Source of the DNA: Candidatus Avelusimicrobium vaccinum
GTDB lineage: Bacteria > Elusimicrobiota > Elusimicrobia > Elusimicrobiales > Elusimicrobiaceae
Assembly: GCA_902794895.1 (NCBI GenBank)
Contig: CADBIY010000001.1
Coordinates: 1 to 64,000, forward strand
Length of the DNA: 64,000 nucleotides
Direction of reading: 5' to 3'
The notes under the pieces were generated by a model. It was not told where the DNA came from, made no database searches, and saw nothing but the letters and a program-made list of their open reading frames with translations. Both the position numbers and the translations under genes were made by a program. This document shows positions 34,548-44,043 of this stretch, one piece after another. Position 1 is the first letter of the stretch. Every line of letters begins with the position of its first letter.

Positions 34548-35470
34548 CGTATAAAATGGGCGGCTGTTAAAATAGCGGAAATCATACTGCTGGGGTCTGC
34601 TTGATTTTTGCCGGCTATGTCAAAGGCCGTGCCGTGGGTGGGGGAAACGCGCAGAAACGGCAGCCCGGCTGTAATATGAACAATCGGTTCATGTGCGGCC
34701 AGTTTTAAGGGAAGTAACGCCTGATCGTGATACATACACAAAATCCCGTCGAATTGTCCGCGGGCATGTGCTTGCCATAAACTATCACATGGAAACGGGC
34801 CTTCTAGTAAAATTTTTTCTTTCGCTAATGCGCGCAAAGCCGGTAAAATACGGGTCTTTTCTTCGGAGCCAAATTGCCCATTATCTCCGGCGTGCGGATT
34901 GAGGGCACATACGGCTATTTTCGGCTTTTTAATGCCCAGTTGTTGTAAGGCATTATAAAAAGTTTTAGCCCGCGTACAAATTAAATTTTTGGTAAGTATA
35001 TGTGGTAAATCGGCGATGGCAAAATGTTCCGTGACCAACGCGCAACGCACATTTCCGCTGATAAACATCATCAGTCCGTTTGCTTGCGCCATTGTGCGTA
35101 AAACTTCCGTATGCCCGGTAAACGGAACGCGGGCTTTGGCCCAACTTTGTTTGTTAATAGGAGCCGTTACCAAGGGAAGATTTTTTTCAAGGGCCCATTT
35201 AATCCCCAATTTGACGGCTTGAAAACTGACTCGTCCTGCCGAGGCATCCGGTTGTGCATGTGCCGGAAGCGGCCCTGGAATTTCTAACGCTACAAGCCGT
35301 GCTAAATCTTCCGTAAACCCGGCCTGTTTTAATGAGGTCGGCTCTCCAATGACTACGGCTTTGCCTGCACGGCGCACACGCGGGTCTTTTAGGGCTTTGA
35401 CGGTTACTTCCGGGCCGATTCCTAACGGGTCACCGGCGGTAATTAAAATTGTTTTTGGGGTCATATTCAT
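34544..35470 (-). CDS. pdxA: 4-hydroxythreonine-4-phosphate dehydrogenase
   Basis: Pyridoxal phosphate biosynthesis (DXP-dependent route). 308 residues. Motifs ITAGDPLGIGPEVTVKAL, NPHAGDNGQFGSEE, MYHDQALLPLKL and SPTHGTAFDIAGK are diagnostic, with metal-binding His in each. The ATG (35470) sits 2 bases after the T-tract of the preceding terminator with no SD; a second ATG follows at 35464. Its stop codon and that of the convergent pilin share TTAA. Confidence 0.95.
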   Translation of the reverse strand: MNMTPKTILITAGDPLGIGPEVTVKALKDPRVRRAGKAVVIGEPTSLKQAGFTEDLARLVALEIPGPLPAHAQPDASAGRVSFQAVKLGIKWALEKNLPLVTAPINKQSWAKARVPFTGHTEVLRTMAQANGLMMFISGNVRCALVTEHFAIADLPHILTKNLICTRAKTFYNALQQLGIKKPKIAVCALNPHAGDNGQFGSEEKTRILPALRALAKEKILLEGPFPCDSLWQAHARGQFDGILCMYHDQALLPLKLAAHEPIVHITAGLPFLRVSPTHGTAFDIAGKNQADPSSMISAILTAAHFIR

Positions 35471-35471
35471 A

Positions 35472-35500
35472 AAAAAGGGAAGAGGTTTCTCTTCCCTTTT
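35472..35500 (-). terminator. Terminator between the parvulin gene and pdxA
   Basis: Minus-strand stem AAAAGGGAAGAG/CTCTTCCCTTTT (35489-35500 with 35473-35484), loop of 4, T-rich tail that runs directly up to the pdxA ATG. Confidence 0.82.
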
Positions 35501-35518
35501 ACTTGCAAATAGTACGGC

Positions 35519-36679
35519 TTATTTTTTAGCCGGTTCTTGTTGGGCCTTGGCTTGTTCTTCTATTAATTTATCCGATTCAAACGTTTTTGTAATTTTGACG
35601 TCGGCTTTGTTATACAAGTCTTCAATATATTCTGCCATGGCAAGTTGCACACGTTGTTGCGCCAGGTATTGGCCTAAATCGCGGGCAATGTCCTCATAAG
35701 TAATTGTTTTTTCGGCCCGTTTTTCTTTTATTTTAATTAAATGATAGCCCACTTCGCTTTTGATGGGGGCACTTACTTTCCCTACCGGTAAAGAAAATGC
35801 TTTATCGTCAATTGCTTTCGGGGCCACCCCTTTAATTAAAATCATATCGCCGCCGGTGGTAACTGCAGCAGGATCTTCGGTATATTTTTTAACTGCGGCG
35901 GAAAAATCTAAACCTCCGTCAATTTCCTTTTTGATTTGATTGGCGAGGGCTTCTTTTTTCTTGACGTCTTCGGGTTTCATCTCTTTGGTGATAGCCAAAT
36001 AAATATGACCCACGCGGACTTGTTCGGCGGTTAATTGTTTCAGTTTCGCGGCAATTAACTGTGCTTCTTTTAGTTTTGCCGGATCTTCTTTTTCAATTTC
36101 TTTGATTTTTTTAGTGTTGTTTTTTAAAACGGCTTCCACCCGGTTATAAAGTTCTTTCGCATCGGCTTCTTCTACCGGTTTAATGGTTTGGCGCAATTTA
36201 TCTTCCATGAGTTTGCGTACCGCTATGTCTTTTTTAATTTTTTCCCGGTAGCGTTTTAACGTCATACCTTGTTTTTTAAGGGCTTCATTAAAGCGTTTAT
36301 CAGCCCCTTTGGGATCTTCTTTCCCGGTAACTTCGTCTACGATAAAGCGGCTTTTAATTTCGTTAATACCTTGGTCAATTTCGGAATCTTTTACAATCAC
36401 TTTTGCTTCGTCTGCGGCTTGATATAAGAGTTCCTTGGAAATTAGTTCTTTAAGTACTTCCCGCCCTAAAATATCCTGTGCGTAAGGTTGTTGCAATACT
36501 TCCGGCGCGGCTGCTTTGTATTGGTCTATGACTCCTTCCAAATAAGCATCATATTCCGTGGAAAGTACCGGTTGGCCGTTGACGGTTGCTACGGATGATT
36601 CCATCAGTTTGGCGTTGGCAGTTAAACCAAGCATGGCCACGAAAGCGGCAGATAACAAAACTTTATTCATTTTTATCAT
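35519..36679 (-). CDS. Periplasmic peptidyl-prolyl isomerase (SurA/PpiC type)
   Basis: 386 residues with signal peptide (KVLLSAAFVAMLGLTANAK). SurA-like N-terminal helical domain (VNGQPVLSTEYDAYLEG) and one parvulin domain (about 215-325; RVGHIYLAITKEM, FSAAVKKYTEDPAA, GDMILIKG, VGYHLIKIKEKR). Folds outer-membrane proteins. The start at 36679 is favoured by gagg nine bases upstream; the ATG at 36670 is also possible. Overlaps the upstream parvulin lipoprotein gene by 17 bp. Confidence 0.9.
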   Translation of the reverse strand: MIKMNKVLLSAAFVAMLGLTANAKLMESSVATVNGQPVLSTEYDAYLEGVIDQYKAAAPEVLQQPYAQDILGREVLKELISKELLYQAADEAKVIVKDSEIDQGINEIKSRFIVDEVTGKEDPKGADKRFNEALKKQGMTLKRYREKIKKDIAVRKLMEDKLRQTIKPVEEADAKELYNRVEAVLKNNTKKIKEIEKEDPAKLKEAQLIAAKLKQLTAEQVRVGHIYLAITKEMKPEDVKKKEALANQIKKEIDGGLDFSAAVKKYTEDPAAVTTGGDMILIKGVAPKAIDDKAFSLPVGKVSAPIKSEVGYHLIKIKEKRAEKTITYEDIARDLGQYLAQQRVQLAMAEYIEDLYNKADVKITKTFESDKLIEEQAKAQQEPAKK

Positions 36680-37523
36680 AAATGACTACCTCGTATTTGT
36701 TTTGTAAGGATTCTATGAGTTTATCTAATTTTTTATTTTCTAAAACAGAACGGATGCGCGGTTCTGCTTCAGCCCGTGAAAGTTTCTTTTCACTTGTTTT
36801 CATTATTATATGAAATCCATACGCGGTTTTAAAGAAGCCCTGTACACTGCCGGTCGCACTATTAGCGGCAATCACTTCCAAATCCGGCAGAAATTCACCC
36901 GGCATAAAAGAAATTTCGCCGCGTAAAGTTTCCGGGGCCCTATTGTATTGTCTGGACAATTCTTTCCAGCGGGAACGGTTCGATTTTAGCGTGCGCAACA
37001 GTTGGTCGGCTTGTTCGGCATTATCTACAATAATTTGCCGAATAGTCATTTCGTAAGGGTATTTTTTATAGTATTCGTTAATTTCTTCTTCAGTAATTTG
37101 CAGGGCCCCTTGTTTCCGTTGTTTGGCATACCAAAACTCTTGCAAAGTTTGGGCCGCATAATCCTGAAAAATGTCGTCCAGTTGTATCCGCTTTTGTGTT
37201 AGTTGGGCCAAATAATCGGGATCTTGGTTAATATGTTGGGCTTGTGCATCCAATGCGATTAACTTTTCGCGTGCAATGAGTTGAAGCAAATTTTGCCGCC
37301 CGATTAACGTATTTACAAATTGTTGGTCTTCTTTGGATAAGAAGGGGTAACGTCTGTCTATGTCTGCTTGTGAAACGGTTTTATCCATATCGGTTGTCCG
37401 CGCCTGGGAAACCGGTACAACAGGCCGCGGCGGAGTGGCAGCAGTTTCTTCTTCCTGCGGTTGCGGCGGTTGGCAGGCAGCCAATAACAAAGCCAAGGGT
37501 ACAAACCATAAGCCTTTTTTCAT
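36663..37523 (-). CDS. Parvulin-type lipoprotein (PrsA-like)
   Basis: 286 residues, lipobox LAAC (about 13-16), Pro/Thr-rich linker, SurA-like helices, then a parvulin domain (TIRQIIVDNAEQADQLLRTL, WKELSRQYNRAPE, YGFHIIMKTSEKK). Probably anchored in a membrane facing the periplasm, working with the next gene. No SD; TATAGT ends six bases before the ATG, although mfd lies upstream on the same strand. Confidence 0.85.
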   Translation of the reverse strand: MKKGLWFVPLALLLAACQPPQPQEEETAATPPRPVVPVSQARTTDMDKTVSQADIDRRYPFLSKEDQQFVNTLIGRQNLLQLIAREKLIALDAQAQHINQDPDYLAQLTQKRIQLDDIFQDYAAQTLQEFWYAKQRKQGALQITEEEINEYYKKYPYEMTIRQIIVDNAEQADQLLRTLKSNRSRWKELSRQYNRAPETLRGEISFMPGEFLPDLEVIAANSATGSVQGFFKTAYGFHIIMKTSEKKLSRAEAEPRIRSVLENKKLDKLIESLQNKYEVVIYDKNE

Positions 37524-37529
37524 ATCTAT

Positions 37530-37535
37530 ACTATA
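37530..37535 (-). promoter_or_regulatory. -10-like box before the parvulin lipoprotein gene
   Basis: Minus-strand TATAGT, then atagat and the ATG at 37523. It would give an internal leaderless promoter after mfd. Confidence 0.4.
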
Positions 37536-40500
37536 TCATTTTTGAGGCATTAGTAACGTTGAAAAAAAGGCCATTACCGCTTGGGTAAACGCAATAGGAG
37601 AAGTGCCTGCGGGAGGTGTTATGTGTAAACCGTCTCCGTTTTTAGAAGTGATAAATTTTACGCATTGCGTCCCAAAACGGTTAAACAGTTCCCCGGGGAA
37701 ATTGGCCGGCATGTGGAAGCGGTGCGTAAACAATAGTTCCAGTTGACCGTCTATCCAATCTACATGATAAATTTCCAAAGATCCGGCTTGGGTGGAAAAA
37801 GCAAACAGTTGCACCAAATTTTTAATTTCTTGCGGGACCGGTCCGCACAGTTGGATTAACCGCGCTAAAATTTCGTGGGTTTTTGCAGGATCGGCTCCCA
37901 TTAACTCTTTATAGTATTTTAAGCGGTCGGCTTCATCCGGTAGGTAATCGGGCGGAATATACGCGGGAACGGGTAGATTTACCGTGGCGCGTAAGGTGCG
38001 TTGCGGGGTTTCTCCGCGCAATTTTTTCACTTCGGCAGCCACTAAATCACAATATAAGGAAAGGCCGACTTCGTTTACATATCCATGTTGTTTTACGCCC
38101 ATTAATTCGCCGGCACCACGGATTTCCATATCGCGCAAGGCCAAACGGAAACCGCTTCCCAAATCACTAAATTCCATGAGGGCAGACAATCGCTTTTTGG
38201 CTTCTTCGGTAGGATCTTTTTCTTCTTTCGGTTTCCAATACATGGCGGCTAAATTGGCAAAATTATCTTCACTCTGTTCCGGTTTTTTAAATAACCAATC
38301 GGGGTGAAATAAATAACAATAGGCTTTGGTATCTCCCCGGCCGATCCGGCCGCGCAGTTGGTAGAGTTGGGCTAAACCGAAGTTTTGGGCATCTTCTACA
38401 ATTAAGGTATTGGCATTGGTAATATCAATACCTGATTCAATAATGGTAGAGGCGAGTAGTAAATCATATTTTCCGTTGTTAAAATCCCACAAAGTTTGTT
38501 CCAGTTCTTTTTCATCCATTTGCCCGTGTGCCATGCAAATACGTGCTTGCGGTACTAATTTTTTTAAAAATAACAGGCGCGATTCCATACTCTGCACGCT
38601 GTTATAAACATAATAAATTTGTCCGCCCCGGGCTAATTCTTGGTTGATGGCGGCAGCGGCCAATTCATTATCCCAGGCGGTAACGACTGTTTTAATCGGA
38701 GTGCGTCCGCGCGGTGGGGTATCAATGAGAGAAATATCCCGTAACGAAGAAAGAGATTGGTTGAGCGTACGCGGAATCGGAGTGGCACTAAGCATTAAAG
38801 AATGAACCCCGGCGCTTTTAGCGCGGATTTTCTCTTTTTGTTTAACGCCAAAGCGGTGTTCCTCATCGATGATGACAAGTCCTAAATCGTGAAAGGAAAT
38901 ATCTTTACTCATTAAACGGTGTGTTCCGATAATAATGTCGCACACGCCGTTTTTAAGTTCGCTAATTACTTGACGTTGTTCTTTTGGCGTTTGGAAGCGG
39001 CAAAGCATTTGGGTATAAACCGGAAATCCAGCCAAACGTTTGGTAAATGTTTTATAATGTTGGGCTGCTAAAATAGTGGTTGGAACCAACAGCATGACTT
39101 GTTTGCCGGATAAAACTACTTTTAAAGCGGCGCGTAAAGCAACTTCTGTTTTTCCGAAACCCACATCTCCTACCAACACGCGGTCCATGGGTTTGGGCAA
39201 ATCTAAATCATGCAAGACGGCTTGAATGGCTTGCTGTTGCCCTGGAGTCAGCGCATAAGGGAAAGAGTCCGCAAATTCTTGTTCAATACGGGCATCTCCG
39301 GTAATTTGCGGAGCCGGAGTGGCTTGGCGGAGTGCTTCTAATTTTAAAATTTCTTTGGCGGTTTTTTGTGCTTCTTCTTTGACGCGTTTTTTGACTTCTT
39401 TCCAAGTAATTCCGCCCAATACCGAAAGCGTGGGCCGCTTGCCTCCGGCACCAATATATTTCTGTACCTTTTTAAAATCATACATAGGTACATAGAGGCG
39501 GCTGCCGCGGCGATACTCAATTTTAAGGCAATCAGTAGGATTGTTTTCCGGGTCCAGTATTTCCAGCCCTAAATAACGTCCGATCCCGTGTTCTTGATGC
39601 ACGACAAAATCTCCCACTTCCAATTCCTTAAAACGGACCCGTCTCGCATTTTCTACGTCAAACCGACGAAAAACACGGGCCGCGTTGTAACGGCGGTTCA
39701 AAATTTCATTGGAAGTAATCAATGCCAGTTTTTCTGCAGGGCTGTAAAATCCTTCCGTTAAAGGCGAGAGGACAATCGGAAGTACCCGTAAGTGGGGATA
39801 GTCGGCAAACAGTTCACTCAACCGGTCCAGTTCTCCTTTATTTAAGCAACAAATTTTTGTAGAAAAACCTTGTTGTTGGAAGGACGAAACTTCGCGGTCT
39901 AACAGATCCCAATTTCCTTGAAAATTCAGATGTGCTTTTAAGCCACAATCCGTAGCGTTCGCGTGAGGAAGTTGCGTCAGTACGGCTCGTGCCTGAAAAT
40001 CTTGCCAGGGGAATTCTTTATCGGGTTCGTCTAAAATAAAAGCGGCATGGGACAGATAATCTGTAAGTACAGACGGGGTTTGTTCAAAGACAAGCGGAAT
40101 CAGAACGGCTTCATCTTCTGCCTGCTGAATTTGTTGGGTATCTATATCAAACGAGTGTATCGCTTCAATGCGGTTGCCGGAAAAATACAGGCGCAGCGGT
40201 TGGGAACGTGTCAATGTAAAAATATCTACTACACTGCCGCGGGCCGCGTACTCGCCCGGGGTTTCGGTATAATCCGTGCGGGTGTATCCGGCGGCCTCCA
40301 GGCGGTCCAATAAATCTTGCCGCCGCAACGTATCATTTCGGCGCAGTTTGAAAATACGGTGGCGGAATAAGTCCGGTTCCGGAAGAGGGACTTGTAACGT
40401 GCTGTAGGAAGCGCATATTAGAAAACGCCCTGTGGGGTTACGTAACAGTTCGTACAATGCGGCAAGCCGGCCGGATTCGTGATCCGGAAAAGAAATAACC

Positions 40501-40679
40501 TGTGTGCCCTGGGGAGCAAAAGTTTGGGCAGCCGATTCAAAATCAGTCGTATCTGTATGAGATATAAAGAGTACTTGCGGCTGGCTTGTTACGAATTTTT
40601 TGCAAATAAAGTACGCTTTGGCGGCGCCATTTGGCAGGCCGTAGAAAAGAGGGGGAAACGGCGGTTGTTGACTGCTCAT
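37536..40679 (-). CDS. mfd: Transcription-repair coupling factor
   Basis: Removes RNA polymerase stalled at lesions and recruits UvrA. 1047 residues: UvrB-like N-terminal part, RNA polymerase-interacting CarD-like domain (about 350-420, VGDFVVHQEHGIGRYLGLEI), translocase with Walker A VGDVGFGKTE, DEEH box, LSATPIPRTL and QLRGRIGRGD, and a C-terminal TRCF domain. It is on the short side for Mfd (often 1100-1200). It starts 21 bp after the PBP1A gene. Confidence 0.96.
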   Translation of the reverse strand: MSSQQPPFPPLFYGLPNGAAKAYFICKKFVTSQPQVLFISHTDTTDFESAAQTFAPQGTQVISFPDHESGRLAALYELLRNPTGRFLICASYSTLQVPLPEPDLFRHRIFKLRRNDTLRRQDLLDRLEAAGYTRTDYTETPGEYAARGSVVDIFTLTRSQPLRLYFSGNRIEAIHSFDIDTQQIQQAEDEAVLIPLVFEQTPSVLTDYLSHAAFILDEPDKEFPWQDFQARAVLTQLPHANATDCGLKAHLNFQGNWDLLDREVSSFQQQGFSTKICCLNKGELDRLSELFADYPHLRVLPIVLSPLTEGFYSPAEKLALITSNEILNRRYNAARVFRRFDVENARRVRFKELEVGDFVVHQEHGIGRYLGLEILDPENNPTDCLKIEYRRGSRLYVPMYDFKKVQKYIGAGGKRPTLSVLGGITWKEVKKRVKEEAQKTAKEILKLEALRQATPAPQITGDARIEQEFADSFPYALTPGQQQAIQAVLHDLDLPKPMDRVLVGDVGFGKTEVALRAALKVVLSGKQVMLLVPTTILAAQHYKTFTKRLAGFPVYTQMLCRFQTPKEQRQVISELKNGVCDIIIGTHRLMSKDISFHDLGLVIIDEEHRFGVKQKEKIRAKSAGVHSLMLSATPIPRTLNQSLSSLRDISLIDTPPRGRTPIKTVVTAWDNELAAAAINQELARGGQIYYVYNSVQSMESRLLFLKKLVPQARICMAHGQMDEKELEQTLWDFNNGKYDLLLASTIIESGIDITNANTLIVEDAQNFGLAQLYQLRGRIGRGDTKAYCYLFHPDWLFKKPEQSEDNFANLAAMYWKPKEEKDPTEEAKKRLSALMEFSDLGSGFRLALRDMEIRGAGELMGVKQHGYVNEVGLSLYCDLVAAEVKKLRGETPQRTLRATVNLPVPAYIPPDYLPDEADRLKYYKELMGADPAKTHEILARLIQLCGPVPQEIKNLVQLFAFSTQAGSLEIYHVDWIDGQLELLFTHRFHMPANFPGELFNRFGTQCVKFITSKNGDGLHITPPAGTSPIAFTQAVMAFFSTLLMPQK

Positions 40680-40700
40680 AAAATTTAGCGGTCCGGGTGG

Positions 40701-42839
40701 CTAAAAACTCTGCGGCTCCGTGCCGGAAATAAATGCTTCCAAAAATTTGTTACGGTCTGTGGGCATTGCCAATTTCCCCGTGGTGGGGTTGATGTATGCA
40801 AAAGAAATTCCTTCCGGAACCGCAAAATCATCATTGGGTTCATCTTTGAGAATTTGTTCCATAATATCGGTCCACCAGCGGGCAGTAGTGCTTCCTGTAA
40901 AACGGGCTCCGTTTTCATGGGAGGTATCATCATCATATCCCATCCAGGCCGCCGCGGCGGTATAGGGACTCATGCCCACAAACCACATGTCGCGGTGGCT
41001 TTGGGTCGTTCCGGTTTTACCGGCGATATTTCGGCCTAACCGGTTGACGGTGGCTCCGCTACCGCGTTGGGTTACTCCTTTCATCATATTAATCAAGAGG
41101 TATGAATTTTGCGGGGTAAATTGGGCGGTTTCTATAGGGATGTGCTGCTCTAAAATGCGGCCGTTGGCATCTTCCACACGGTCAATATAATAGTTATCGG
41201 TATGAATTCCTCCGTTGGCAAAGGTAGTCAAAGCCGCTAAATGCTCATCCAGTTCTACTACACTAACGCCCAGTGCAAGAGCAGGAACGCGGGGTAGATT
41301 GGTGGTAATACCGGCCCTGCGGGCCACCCGAATTACTGCGGCCGGAGAAACCGCATCAATTAAATTGACGGCTACCAGGTTTTTAGATTTTTCCAAGGCG
41401 CGCCGTAACGTAATCCAACCGTCACTGCGGCCTCCATAGTTTTGCGGAACCCATACATTAAAATCTTTTGCGGCAATAAAATTCTGTTTGGCAAGATCTA
41501 ACGAATAGAGATCGGCATTTTCGTCAAAAGCATGCCAATTTCTTCCGTCGTAATAGAACATAGTGGGCAAGTCTTTGACCAACGTGGCGGGCGTGTAGCC
41601 TTTTTCCAAAGCCGCCATCCATACATATGGTTTGAAAGAAGACCCGGGTTGGCGTTTGGCCTGGGTCGCGCGGTTAAATTTGCTTTCATCAAAACCCCGT
41701 CCTCCCACCAGTACACGCACGGCACCGGTTTTTACATCTCGCACCATAAAAGCCCCTTGTAAACGCGGATATTCGGCTTTCGGATCCGCGGGAGTTTCTT
41801 CTTCGTCCTCATTAGGATTGGGGGCGTCTGCTTCCGAGTCATTCGGGTCAATTTCAATGCCTAATCCTTTAGCCACTTGTTCATCATATTCTTGCAGTTT
41901 CTGGTTCATGATTTTTTCAGCCAGTTCCTGCTGTTTAATATCCAGGGTGGTATAAATGTTTAAACCGGCTTTCCATAATACTTCCATGCCGTATTTGGGT
42001 TCCAAAATCCGGCGGATATATTCAATAAAGTATTGGCCCGGTTTGGATTCAGTCGGGGCAGGTGGTTTGATAGGCAGGGCTTCCTGTTTGGCTTGTTTCA
42101 GTTCTTCATCCGAAATATACCCTTGTTCATGCATGACGTCTAACACTAAATTGCGTCGTTGGCGGGATATATCCGGATTGGCAAACGGATTATACCGCCC
42201 CGGGGCCGGAATTAAACCGACCAACAAAGCGGCCTCCCCAGTGGTAATTTGTTCTAAATCCTTATCAAAATATTTTTTGGCAGCGGCTTTTACCCCATAC
42301 GCTCCGCTTCCCAAATAAATTTCGTTTAAATAGAGTTGTAAAATTTCTGGTTTACTGAACCGGTGTTCAATTTGAATCGCCAAAATAATTTCACGGATTT
42401 TACGGATAAACTTTTTTTCTTGGGTTAAAAATACCCCGCGTGACAGTTGTTGCGTGAGAGTGGAAGCCCCTTGTTTGGCACGTCCGGTAGCCAGGTCGTG
42501 TAATAAAGCGCGCACAATACCGCGCAGGGAAAACCCCGCATGTTTGAAAAAATCGCGGTCTTCCATGGCTACTACGGCGTTTTGAAGGTCTACCGGAATA
42601 TCTTCCAGGGGAACCATGGTCCTTTTTTCAATAGAAAATTCGTGAATTAACTGGTTGTTACGGTCATATACTTTGGTTGTCAGAGAAGGAGTATATTCCT
42701 CCATTTCGTACACGGGAGGCAATCCGGAAAAAATATAACGCATAAAGGCGGCTGCCAGTAAAATAAACAGCGTTACCCCGGCCAGTCCCAAAAAAAGGAC
42801 TGGTTTTGAAAAAAGGATTTTCCGAATAAAGCGTCCCAT
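40701..42839 (-). CDS. Class A penicillin-binding protein (PBP1A family)
   Basis: Bifunctional peptidoglycan synthase, 712 residues. N-terminal membrane anchor (about 12-35). Glycosyltransferase 51 domain (VVAMEDRDFFKHAGFSLRGI with catalytic Glu, GASTLTQQLSRGVFLT). Transpeptidase with SSFK (near residue 399), SKN, and KTGTTQSHRD. An acidic Pro-rich insertion (DPNDSEADAPNPNEDEEETP) lies between domains. No SD; TATAAT ends six bases before the ATG. Confidence 0.95.
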   Translation of the reverse strand: MGRFIRKILFSKPVLFLGLAGVTLFILLAAAFMRYIFSGLPPVYEMEEYTPSLTTKVYDRNNQLIHEFSIEKRTMVPLEDIPVDLQNAVVAMEDRDFFKHAGFSLRGIVRALLHDLATGRAKQGASTLTQQLSRGVFLTQEKKFIRKIREIILAIQIEHRFSKPEILQLYLNEIYLGSGAYGVKAAAKKYFDKDLEQITTGEAALLVGLIPAPGRYNPFANPDISRQRRNLVLDVMHEQGYISDEELKQAKQEALPIKPPAPTESKPGQYFIEYIRRILEPKYGMEVLWKAGLNIYTTLDIKQQELAEKIMNQKLQEYDEQVAKGLGIEIDPNDSEADAPNPNEDEEETPADPKAEYPRLQGAFMVRDVKTGAVRVLVGGRGFDESKFNRATQAKRQPGSSFKPYVWMAALEKGYTPATLVKDLPTMFYYDGRNWHAFDENADLYSLDLAKQNFIAAKDFNVWVPQNYGGRSDGWITLRRALEKSKNLVAVNLIDAVSPAAVIRVARRAGITTNLPRVPALALGVSVVELDEHLAALTTFANGGIHTDNYYIDRVEDANGRILEQHIPIETAQFTPQNSYLLINMMKGVTQRGSGATVNRLGRNIAGKTGTTQSHRDMWFVGMSPYTAAAAWMGYDDDTSHENGARFTGSTTARWWTDIMEQILKDEPNDDFAVPEGISFAYINPTTGKLAMPTDRNKFLEAFISGTEPQSF

Positions 42840-42845
42840 AGTTTC

Positions 42846-42851
42846 ATTATA
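42846..42851 (-). promoter_or_regulatory. -10 box of the PBP1A-mfd unit, probable leaderless start
   Basis: Minus-strand TATAAT, then gaaact and the ATG at 42839. Confidence 0.55.
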
Positions 42852-42957
42852 TCAAAAATAAGTAAATATAATGCTTGAGCGCAAGGAAAGGAAGGACTAA
42901 AATAGTAAAATAGGTCTAATTTATAGTAAAATATAAGTAGAAATAAAGCCTCAGACT

Positions 42958-44043
42958 ATGAAAAAGAAAACAAATACAACCATTTCTTCTAAAGAGTCCC
43001 GTTTCATTCGTTCCAGGGCTGCGGTACAGTCTGTAGAAACGGGGTTTCACGGCTATGATTTTATTTTATTGGTAGACGTAGCAACCCGGAAAGCCGATAT
43101 ATTAGCCGGAACAAATGCGGTTTCGTTTACCCATTTATATAAGAAAGAGAAATTCCATCAGCAAGCGTTGGCCCAAGCGATAGAGCGGGGGGTATATCAC
43201 TATGAATGGAATATGCCGGTTTCGCGGAGTACAACCTGGTTTCAAACAACTTGTGTGGCGCTGGCACAACCGGATGGAAAAGTAAAGGACGTGCTTTGTT
43301 TATCGCGGGATATTTCCCGGTTGGGCCGTATTTATGCAGCCGGAAAAAACTTACAGGAATGGTCTTCTCCTAAAACCTTTTCGCAGATTTTGTTAGCCAC
43401 CCGGGAAGCAGAAAAAAAAGAAATTTCAAAAGCATTACATGATGAAGTAGGGTCATCCTCTGTTATTTTGACTGCTTTGCTGAGTTTAGTAAAAGCCAAT
43501 GTCAAAAAAGGCAACACGAAACGTGCGTTGCGGGATATTGAACAGTTAGATAAACAACTGAAACAGGGCATGGAACGGCTACGCGGAATCATTGTTTCTA
43601 TGCGTCCACCCACGTTGGATAACCCGGGCGGATTATGTGGTGCCTTGCGCGATTTGTTGGAAAATATCGGCCATTTAAGTCATTTACCTTATGAATTTCA
43701 TTGCAAAGCAGAAGATGAAGAGATGGGACTGACGGAAAATGTACGGATCTTATTATTTAGAATTGTGCAAGAAGCACTGACCAATGTGGTTAAACATGCC
43801 CGCGCAAAGCATATTGTCGTGTCGCTTAAACGGACAGGAAGTAAAGTATGTTTGCAGGTAAAGGATGACGGAATTGGATTTAATCCCAAACAGACGGTTT
43901 CAATTACCCATGTGGGGTTATTAGCCATGAAAGACAGTGTAGAACTTTTGGGTGGGAAATTGATTATTAAGAGTGCACCGGGCAAAGGCACGCGAATTGA
44001 GGTGGAATGCCCGAGTGTTGTTTATGGGGGAGAAGAAAAATGA
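42958..44043 (+). CDS. Sensor histidine kinase, NarX/DesK type (HisKA_3)
   Basis: 361 residues, no membrane segment. The N-terminal region (about 30-130) looks PAS-like (FHGYDFILLVDVATRKADIL; LCLSRDISRL). Dimerisation helix EKKEISKALHDEVGSSS with phospho-acceptor His161. HATPase_c with N-box QEALTNVVKHARA and G-boxes DDGIGFNP and GKGTRIEVE. Cytosolic sensing is inferred. Its stop overlaps the response regulator start as ATGA. No SD is visible; TATAAG near 42932 may be the -10. Confidence 0.9.
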   Translation: MKKKTNTTISSKESRFIRSRAAVQSVETGFHGYDFILLVDVATRKADILAGTNAVSFTHLYKKEKFHQQALAQAIERGVYHYEWNMPVSRSTTWFQTTCVALAQPDGKVKDVLCLSRDISRLGRIYAAGKNLQEWSSPKTFSQILLATREAEKKEISKALHDEVGSSSVILTALLSLVKANVKKGNTKRALRDIEQLDKQLKQGMERLRGIIVSMRPPTLDNPGGLCGALRDLLENIGHLSHLPYEFHCKAEDEEMGLTENVRILLFRIVQEALTNVVKHARAKHIVVSLKRTGSKVCLQVKDDGIGFNPKQTVSITHVGLLAMKDSVELLGGKLIIKSAPGKGTRIEVECPSVVYGGEEK

